Source: Pseudomonas sp. FP198
GTDB taxonomy: Bacteria > Pseudomonadota > Gammaproteobacteria > Pseudomonadales > Pseudomonadaceae
NCBI RefSeq assembly: GCF_030687895.1
Contig: NZ_CP117452.1
Coordinates: 2,869,501 to 2,933,500 of the forward strand
Reading direction: 5' to 3'
DNA length: 64,000 bases
Shown: piece after piece, positions 61,382-64,000 of the stretch
How the letters are laid out: each line of letters opens with the position of its first letter
Position numbering within the stretch: position 1 is the first letter of the stretch
Notes under the pieces: model-generated
Databases searched by the model: none
What the model was told of the DNA's origin: nothing
Seen by the model: the letters and a program-made list of their open reading frames with translations, nothing else
Translations under genes and position numbers: made by a program

Positions 61382-62839
61382 TCACAACCCGCCGACGTGG
61401 AAGGCTTTGACTTCAAGGAATTCATCCAGGCCATACTTGCTGCCCTCACGCCCAAGGCCCGATTGCTTGATACCGCCGAAGGGCGCGACGTCCATGGAAA
61501 TGAGCCCGGTATTGAGGCCAACCATGCCGAACTCCAGGGCCTCGCCGAACCGCCATGAGCGGCGCAGATCCTGAGTGAAAAAATATGCCGCCAAGCCATA
61601 GGGCGTAGCGTTGGCCAAGGCGAGCGCCTGTTCTTCCGTGCTGAAGCGCATCAGCGGAGCAACCGGACCGAAGGTTTCTTCGTTGGCCAGCAGCATTCCG
61701 GCGTGCGTTTCCCCGAGCACCGTCGGCTGGACGAACTGGCTGTCGCCGGTGGGAATTTCCCCACAGAGCAGGCGAGCGCCCTGGCTCAACGCCTCGTCGA
61801 TGTGTCGAGCGACCTTGCTGACCGCCGCCGCGTTGATCAGCGGACCGATGTTCACCTCGGCCTCGAGGCCGTCGCCCACCTTGAGCTTGCCCACCTCCTC
61901 CACCAGGCGCTGGGCGAAGCGCTCGTAGATCCCGTCCTGCACCAGGATCCGGTTGGCGCAGACGCAGGTCTGCCCGGCGTTGCGGAATTTGCTGAGCATG
62001 ATGCCGGTCACGGCCTGCTCCAGGTCCGCGTCGTCAAACACGATGAACGGAGCGTTACCGCCCAGCTCCAGGCTCAGGCGCTTGATGTGTTCCGAACTCT
62101 GGCGCATCAGCAGGCGTCCGACAGCGGTGGAGCCGGTAAAGGAAAGCTTGCGCACCGTCGGGTTGCCGGTCAGCTCTTCACCAATGCCGGCGGGCATGCC
62201 GGTCACGACGTTGAATACTCCCGCCGGAATCCCGACCCGCTCAGCCAGAACCGCCAGGGCCAGGGCCGACAGCGGGGTCAGGTCCGACGGCTTGACCACG
62301 ATCGTGCACCCCGCGGCCAAGGCCGGTGCGCACTTGCGGGTGATCATCGCATTGGGGAAATTCCACGGCGTGATCGCGGCGCAAACGCCCACCGGTTGCT
62401 TGAGGGTCATCAAGCGCCGATCACCGCTGGGGGCCGGGATGGTTTCGCCATAGATCCGTCGAGCTTCTTCGGCAAACCATTTGACGAAGCTGGCACCGTA
62501 GCGGATCTCGCCCTTGGCTTCCGCCAGCGGCTTGCCCTGCTCAAGGGTAAGGATCAACGCCAGGTCGTCGAGGTTATCGATCATCGCCTGGTACCAGCGA
62601 TCGAGCAGCGCCGCCCGTTCCGCCGCCGGGCGCGCGCGCCAGGCCGGCCAGGCACGGTCGGCGGCTTCGATGGCGCGTCGGGTTTCACTGCCGTGTATTG
62701 CCGGTACCCGGGCAAGCACCTCGCCGGTGGCCGGGTTGATCACGTCCAGGGTGGCGGCGTTGTCGGCGCCGACCCACTGGCCGTCGATGTAAGCGAGTTC
62801 TACCAGCAGGCTGGGGTCTTTCAGGCGATTCTTGAGCAT
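61382..62839 (-). CDS. gabD: Succinate-semialdehyde dehydrogenase, GabD-like
   Basis: A 485-residue aldehyde dehydrogenase. The substrate-tunnel and catalytic parts are normal: TPWNFPNAMITRKCAPALAA, SFTGSTAVGRLL, LELGGNAPFIVFDDADLE (general base Glu) and FRNAGQTCVCANRILVQDG (nucleophile Cys). The whole protein, including NTGLISMDVAPFGGIKQSGL, fits the GabD group. It would complete 4-aminobutyrate degradation with a GabT-type enzyme. Likely co-transcribed with the TtuC-like gene. Confidence 0.88.
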   Translation of the reverse strand: MLKNRLKDPSLLVELAYIDGQWVGADNAATLDVINPATGEVLARVPAIHGSETRRAIEAADRAWPAWRARPAAERAALLDRWYQAMIDNLDDLALILTLEQGKPLAEAKGEIRYGASFVKWFAEEARRIYGETIPAPSGDRRLMTLKQPVGVCAAITPWNFPNAMITRKCAPALAAGCTIVVKPSDLTPLSALALAVLAERVGIPAGVFNVVTGMPAGIGEELTGNPTVRKLSFTGSTAVGRLLMRQSSEHIKRLSLELGGNAPFIVFDDADLEQAVTGIMLSKFRNAGQTCVCANRILVQDGIYERFAQRLVEEVGKLKVGDGLEAEVNIGPLINAAAVSKVARHIDEALSQGARLLCGEIPTGDSQFVQPTVLGETHAGMLLANEETFGPVAPLMRFSTEEQALALANATPYGLAAYFFTQDLRRSWRFGEALEFGMVGLNTGLISMDVAPFGGIKQSGLGREGSKYGLDEFLEVKAFHVGGL

Positions 62840-62952
62840 GACGTCGGGTCCTGTTCTGAGACAGCCTTCAGTCTATTGAGTCGCCCTGGACGAGGATGCT
62901 GAAAACGCCGGCCCTACAGCCTTGAATGCTGAAAATCCGCGTTCGACGGCAT

Positions 62953-63146
62953 AATGCTGTTCACTTAAGGCAATCGGGGAACCCGTGGCGAGGGAGCTTG
63001 CTCCCGCTGGGCCGCGAAGCGGCCCCAAAACCTGCCAAACACTTAGTATCAGACACACCGCATCCGCCGGTTTACGCCTGCTTCGCAGCCGAGTGGGAGC
63101 AAGCTCCCTCGCCACGGGTACGTCATTTTGTTAAGTGAACAGCATT
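62953..63146. repeat. 16-base perfect inverted repeat flanking a REPIN
   Basis: AATGCTGTTCACTTAA at 62953-62968 and its exact complement TTAAGTGAACAGCATT at 63131-63146 enclose the element at 62984-63116. Confidence 0.85.
62984..63116. repeat. REPIN-like inverted repeat, GGGAGCTTGCTCCC type
   Basis: CGTGGCGAGGGAGCTTGCTC at the left and GAGCAAGCTCCCTCGCCACG at the right. Same type as 43331-43440. Confidence 0.85.
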
Positions 63147-63177
63147 ACCCCCGATGGCAGGCTTTACCGTTGCAGGA

Positions 63178-64000
63178 TCAAATGCGCATCGAGCCCAGCA
63201 ACCCTTGCAGAAAGCACTTGCCCGCCTCCATCTGGCTGATCTCGATGAACTCGTCAGGCTTGTGCGCCTGTTCGATCGAACCCGGGCCGCAGACCACCAC
63301 CGGTACATCCAGGCGTTGCTTGAACAAACCGCCCTCGGTACCGAACGATACTTTCGCGGTACCCGTGTCCGGGGCGGCAAAGTTTTTCAGGAACCGTACC
63401 GCTTCGACGCTCGGGTGGGTGTCAAGGCCCGGGTAGACGTTCAGGGTCTCGATTTCAATCGCCGCCACGCTGGAAAGCTTTTGCGCCTCGCGCACGATCA
63501 GTTCGGCCCGTTCGCGCATCTGCTCCAAGAAGCCGTCGAGGTCGTCCGCCGGCAAGTTACGCACTTCGAAATCGAGGGTGCACAGGTTGGGCACGATGTT
63601 CAGCGCCTTGCCGCCGACAATCTGACCGACATGCACGGTGCTGTAGGGCACATCGTAATCGGCATCCCGGGCACCCTGCTCTTGCAATTGCTGTTGGCTC
63701 AGGCGCAGCGCGGCGATGAAATCGCAGGCCACATGAATCGCATTGACCGAGCGTGGCGCCAATGATGAGTGCGCCTCCAGGCCACGACAGTACGTACGGT
63801 AGGAACCCTTGCCCTTGTGCCCGAGGACGAACTGCATATTGGTCGGCTCGCCGATGACGCATAGAAACGGCCGGACCGGTGCCAGGTGCAGCACGTCAAG
63901 CAAACGCCGTACCCCCACGCAGCCGATCTCCTCGTCATGGGACAGCGCCAGCTGCAGCGGCCTGCTCAATGGCTGCTCGGCGGCATCGAGCATGGCGTCG
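63178..64000 (-). CDS. argE: ArgE/DapE-type M20 deacetylase, N-terminus missing
   Basis: About 274 codons reach the right edge; the gene continues beyond. The visible part starts within the catalytic domain (LALSHDEEIGCVGVRRLL, with the catalytic Glu pair), then VIGEPTNMQFVLGHKGKGSY, the dimerisation domain (GLEAHSSLAPRSVNAIHVAC, NIVPNLCTLDFEVRNLP) and VSFGTEGGLF near the end. This matches acetylornithine deacetylase ArgE and close relatives acting on N-acyl amino acids. In this catabolic neighbourhood the substrate may be another N-acetylated amino acid. Confidence 0.83.
   Translation of the reverse strand, partial: DAMLDAAEQPLSRPLQLALSHDEEIGCVGVRRLLDVLHLAPVRPFLCVIGEPTNMQFVLGHKGKGSYRTYCRGLEAHSSLAPRSVNAIHVACDFIAALRLSQQQLQEQGARDADYDVPYSTVHVGQIVGGKALNIVPNLCTLDFEVRNLPADDLDGFLEQMRERAELIVREAQKLSSVAAIEIETLNVYPGLDTHPSVEAVRFLKNFAAPDTGTAKVSFGTEGGLFKQRLDVPVVVCGPGSIEQAHKPDEFIEISQMEAGKCFLQGLLGSMRI

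Larger units (their letters stand above)
62840..63177. other. Intergenic region with nested repeats
   Basis: 338 bases between the gabD-like start and the argE-like stop. It is dominated by a REPIN-like element (62984-63116) lying inside a 16-base inverted repeat (62953-63146). About 110 bases nearest gabD could hold its promoter. Confidence 0.7.

Noticed and set aside
60383..61558. 391-codon plus-strand frame over the ttuC-like gene
   Set aside because: The minus strand has all dehydrogenase motifs; the plus frame crosses two real genes.
61703..62902. 399-codon plus-strand frame over gabD-like
   Set aside because: Antisense to a complete aldehyde dehydrogenase with catalytic Cys and Glu.

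Overview
The window looks like a chromosomal segment of a fluorescent-group Pseudomonas. Three things point there: the gene order of the phosphate-starvation Hxc/PUMA3 locus known from P. aeruginosa, the GC-rich codon use, and the many short palindromic repeats of the GTGGCGAGGGG and GGGAGCGAGCCTGCTCGCG types that litter intergenic DNA in this group. No rRNA, tRNA, CRISPR array or intact insertion sequence was found.

Region 1 (1-32.6 kb) is a secretion and surface-signalling locus. On the minus strand it holds a DUF2341/LamG exported protein (cut by the window edge), the two-partner transporter PdtB, the PhdA-like protein, and PdtA, a giant exoprotein of about 4,190 residues. Two tandem DING (PstS-like phosphatase/phosphate-binding) proteins follow. 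Next is a complete Hxc-type type II secretion set: hxcS, R, Q, Z, Y, X, T and P on the minus strand and hxcV, U and W on the plus strand. The locus ends with vreR, vreI and vreA (FecR-like anti-sigma, ECF sigma, STN-domain receptor). A good Pho box lies upstream of vreA. A conserved 30-base element lies at the same distance upstream of both phdA and pdtA. Together they suggest a cell-surface-signalling regulon switched on by phosphate starvation, with the DING proteins as likely Hxc cargo and PdtA as the PdtB cargo.

Region 2 (32.7-43.3 kb) starts with a small exported protein and a delta-60-repeat/RTX protein. An orphan type VI secretion island follows: VgrG, DUF6484, DUF2169 adaptor, a ketosynthase-like protein lacking the nucleophile cysteine, a PAAR-like (DUF4150) protein with a C-terminal toxin-like domain, a propeller-like protein and a HEAT-repeat (TIGR02270-type) protein. 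No core T6SS genes are present.

Region 3 (43.4-51.7 kb) has a saccharopine-dehydrogenase-like oxidoreductase and a divergent TetR regulator with two palindromic operators between them. Then comes a compact six-gene plus-strand cassette: methyltransferase, AMP-forming ligase, second methyltransferase-like protein, group-D flavin monooxygenase, EctC-like cyclase and MFS exporter. It has its own terminator-bounded leader. This cassette has the layout of a small-molecule biosynthesis and export pathway, I cannot match it to a known product, and it is the best candidate here for an undescribed system.

Region 4 (51.7-64 kb) is metabolic: DUF1810, LysR with a divergent SDR, an Lrp regulator, HAD phosphatase, GabT-like aminotransferase, GhrA-like reductase, GNAT, bicupin, TtuC/DmlA-like dehydrogenase, GabD-like dehydrogenase and an ArgE-like deacetylase cut by the right edge. 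The set fits catabolism of an omega-amino or N-acylated amine substrate, but the substrate cannot be read from the sequence.
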